NCBI GenBank assembly: GCA_009775125.1
Contig: VSPD01000036.1
Location: 1 to 29,432, forward strand
Reading direction: 5' to 3'
Origin: Muribaculaceae bacterium
GTDB lineage: Bacteria; Bacteroidota; Bacteroidia; Bacteroidales; Muribaculaceae
Length of the DNA: 29,432 nt
Position 1 is the first letter of the stretch, and the number at the start of each line of letters is the position of its first letter. Both the position numbers and the translations under genes were made by a program. The notes under the pieces were generated by a model, which saw only the letters and a program-made list of their open reading frames with translations, was not told where the DNA came from and ran no database searches. Shown here piece after piece: positions 27,735 to 29,432 of this stretch.

Positions 27735-28090
27735 ATACTTTTATTTCAAATTACACGCTTAATCGAATTTTTAAGTAAACTCTGACAACAATGCAATATT
27801 AATGAAAATATTTGACTGATTTAACAACTAACACAGATAAATTTAACTTTCCCCGTGAAAAAAATTATATAAGTCAATCCACTTTGACAGACAGGCAACG
27901 CAATGCTATAATTTATTTTCATGTTAAATAGATCCGTATACGCACACAGGACGTTTCCGCACATCGTGCTCCGTCTCATAGTGCACGCTTCATGCCATTT
28001 CTCAAATGATTCCTCCGTATCATAACACCTTGAATTGCTAAAAAATGCCAAAAAACAACCCATTTTAGAGATAATATCATATTTTTTTCG

Positions 28091-28098
28091 TAAATTTG
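28091..28098 (+). promoter_or_regulatory. -7 element of the glycogen-synthase-like gene
   Basis: TAAATTTG matches TAnnTTTG and lies 26 bases before the ATG at 28125. The -33 element is weak (TTTA near 28064). Its presence shows that the longer frame from 28035 is not the translated form. Confidence 0.55.
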
Positions 28099-28124
28099 CA
28101 ATTCATTATGAAAGTTTTGTAAAT

Positions 28125-28937
28125 ATGGAGTTCAATAAAGCACTATACATCTCGCAGGAAATCAACCCCTACCTCAACCCGTCGGTAATGTCAACTCTTT
28201 GCCGCACAGTCCCCCAGGGTATGCAGGAAAGAGGTATCGAGGTGCGTACTTTCATGCCTAAATACGGCTGTATCAACGAGCGCAGAAACCAGCTCCACGA
28301 AGTAATCCGTCTCTCCGGCATGAACATAATCATCGACGACACCGACCATCCGCTTATCATCAAGGTAGCCACTCTGCAACCTTCGAGAATGCAAGTCTAC
28401 TTTATTGACAACGACGACTACTTCCACCACTCTTCCGCAGCCGTAAATCCCGAGCTCGAAATAGAAAACGACCCCGCCGAAAACGACGAACGCGCCATTT
28501 TCTTCGCCCGGGGCGTCGTTGAGACCGTCCGCAAACTCCGCTGGTATCCCGGCATAATCCACTGCTCCGGCTGGATTACCGCCCTCAACCCCCTCTACAT
28601 CAAATCAAAATACGCCGACGATCCCGCTTTCAAAAACTCCAAAATAGTGTACTCCCTCTTTGGCAACGGATTCGAAGGAACGCTCGACAAACGTTTTGCC
28701 GAAAAAATCGCCATGGACGGCATCGACACCGCCGCTCTCGAATCAATAATCGGCGGCGACGTCGACTACATAGCGATCAACAAACTTGCAATCGACCACG
28801 CCGATGCCATAGTCGCAGCCACCGACGACGTTCCCGCCGAACTCATCGAATACGCGCAAGCCTCCGGAAAGCCGTTCCTCCCCTTCCCCGGTCTCGAAAA
28901 TCCGCAGGCCTACGCCGACTTCTACAATACACTCTGA
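28125..28937 (+). CDS. Half-length GT5 glycogen/starch synthase-like protein
   Basis: The 270-residue protein resembles only the N-terminal (starch synthase catalytic, GT5) half of glycogen synthase. The segments GIEVRTFMPKYGCINERRNQLHEVIRL, VYFIDNDDYF and GIIHCSGWITALNPLY are recognisable. The KxGGLxD substrate-binding motif expected near the N-terminus is replaced by YLNPSVMSTL, and the C-terminal GT-B half is absent. This short form is a known Bacteroidetes type annotated as glycogen synthase, but its activity is doubtful; a regulatory or sugar-binding role is possible. The ATG at 28125 fits the promoter at 28091. A DUF4270 gene follows, its usual neighbour as far as I recall. Confidence 0.85.
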   Translation: MEFNKALYISQEINPYLNPSVMSTLCRTVPQGMQERGIEVRTFMPKYGCINERRNQLHEVIRLSGMNIIIDDTDHPLIIKVATLQPSRMQVYFIDNDDYFHHSSAAVNPELEIENDPAENDERAIFFARGVVETVRKLRWYPGIIHCSGWITALNPLYIKSKYADDPAFKNSKIVYSLFGNGFEGTLDKRFAEKIAMDGIDTAALESIIGGDVDYIAINKLAIDHADAIVAATDDVPAELIEYAQASGKPFLPFPGLENPQAYADFYNTL

Positions 28938-28967
28938 CACCACGCACCCCATTACCTGTGACAAGGA

Positions 28968-29426
28968 ATGAAAACGCTTAAAAATCTCCTTATAATCGCA
29001 GCAGCCGCAATAGCCACATGCTTCACGGCCTGCAACAACGACTCCACAATCGGATCATCGATCGTCCAGGACAAAATTGCCATCGTTATCGACTCGGCAT
29101 ACACCCTCGACGGACGTGTTGTGGAAAACAACGCAGTGCAGTCGCGCACCGTATCGCAACTCATCGGTCGCATCAACGCAAAAGGATACGGCCGGCTCGA
29201 ATCCGACGTCGTGACACAATTCATGCCCGCGTCGCAATTCGACACCGTGCGAATCACCCCTTCACAGGTCGACTCCCTGAAACTAATGATGGCCGTGAGC
29301 CTCAACAACATTGTCGGCGACTCAGTGGTGCCGATGGGCCTCGACGTCTACAAGCTCACGCGTCTGCTCCCCTCCCCCATCTACTCCGACTTCAACCCCG
29401 CCGACTACTACGACCGTCTCTTATAA
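28968..29426 (+). CDS. DUF4270 lipoprotein, apparently truncated at the contig end
   Basis: The frame starts with a lipoprotein signal (MKTLKNLLIIAAAAIATCFTAC, lipid Cys at residue 22). DUF4270 hallmarks follow: GSSIVQDKI, an SRTVSQLIGRI segment and GYGRLESDVVTQFMPASQFDT. The family is usually well over 400 residues, but this frame stops after 152, six bases before the end of the window. The stop lies inside bases resembling a Tn5/Nextera adapter, so the gene is probably intact in the organism and cut by the contig end, not a pseudogene. The role is unknown; an outer-membrane or surface location is likely. Confidence 0.8.
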   Translation: MKTLKNLLIIAAAAIATCFTACNNDSTIGSSIVQDKIAIVIDSAYTLDGRVVENNAVQSRTVSQLIGRINAKGYGRLESDVVTQFMPASQFDTVRITPSQVDSLKLMMAVSLNNIVGDSVVPMGLDVYKLTRLLPSPIYSDFNPADYYDRLL

Positions 29427-29432
29427 CGATCT

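Noticed and set aside
27821..28063. 80-codon minus-strand frame rich in cysteine, upstream of the glycogen-synthase-like gene
   Set aside because: The product is not recognisable, contains no clear domain, and its start lies close to the downstream gene's promoter. It may be a remnant but cannot be supported as a gene.

Overview
The window looks like a complete contig of chromosome from a member of Bacteroidales. Family-level details point towards Muribaculaceae or a close relative, but that placement is inference. The evidence is: promoters of the Bacteroidetes type (TTTG, about 20 bases, TAnnTTTG) at positions 285, 6312 and 11587; little sign of Shine-Dalgarno sequences; a homodimeric class II glycyl-tRNA synthetase; the Bacteroidetes-specific half-size 'glycogen/starch synthase'; and a DUF4270 lipoprotein. 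Most genes are GC-rich.

Layout. (1) 1-264: an octamer tandem repeat, a hairpin, then non-coding sequence. (2) 346-6292, + strand: a tightly packed operon of glyS, lemA, an FKBP-type lipoprotein isomerase, dusB, a GIN-domain (DUF2807) exported protein and a polysaccharide flippase. (3) 6370-9601: a stand-alone DsbD-alpha-like secreted domain, full-length dsbD and mazG. (4) 9692-11512: topB, with a TTG start embedded in inverted repeats. (5) 11587-25086: the translation and transcription super-cluster tRNA-Thr/Tyr/Gly/Thr, tuf, tRNA-Trp, secE, nusG, rplK, rplA, rplJ, rplL, rpoB, rpoC. A strong hairpin-plus-T-tract sits before rpoB and a long hairpin between rpoB and rpoC. The four tRNAs and tuf are in the same order as E. 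coli thrU-tyrU-glyT-thrT-tufB. (6) 25172-25726: a LOG-family phosphoribohydrolase. (7) 25727-27840: the accessory part. It holds an imperfect inverted repeat built around a perfect 22-base palindrome, then an AT-rich minus-strand operon of two genes with its own terminator and promoter: an AAA (OLD/AAA_15-like) ATPase and a small TOPRIM/DUF3226-like protein. This is the best candidate for an undescribed system, a split OLD/PARIS-like defence module. (8) 28125-29432: a half-length GT5 glycogen-synthase-like protein and the start of a DUF4270 lipoprotein. The latter stops abruptly in bases resembling the Tn5/Nextera mosaic end, so the last ~19 bases may be artefact.

How the genes work together: the core of the window makes ribosome stalk proteins, elongation factor Tu, transcription factors and RNA polymerase from one linked region, with internal RNA structures that could set the stoichiometry. 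The flanking operons serve tRNA charging and modification, envelope functions, periplasmic thiol reduction, nucleotide-pool cleaning and DNA topology. The AT-rich ATPase/TOPRIM pair differs in composition and strand from its neighbours and was probably acquired.
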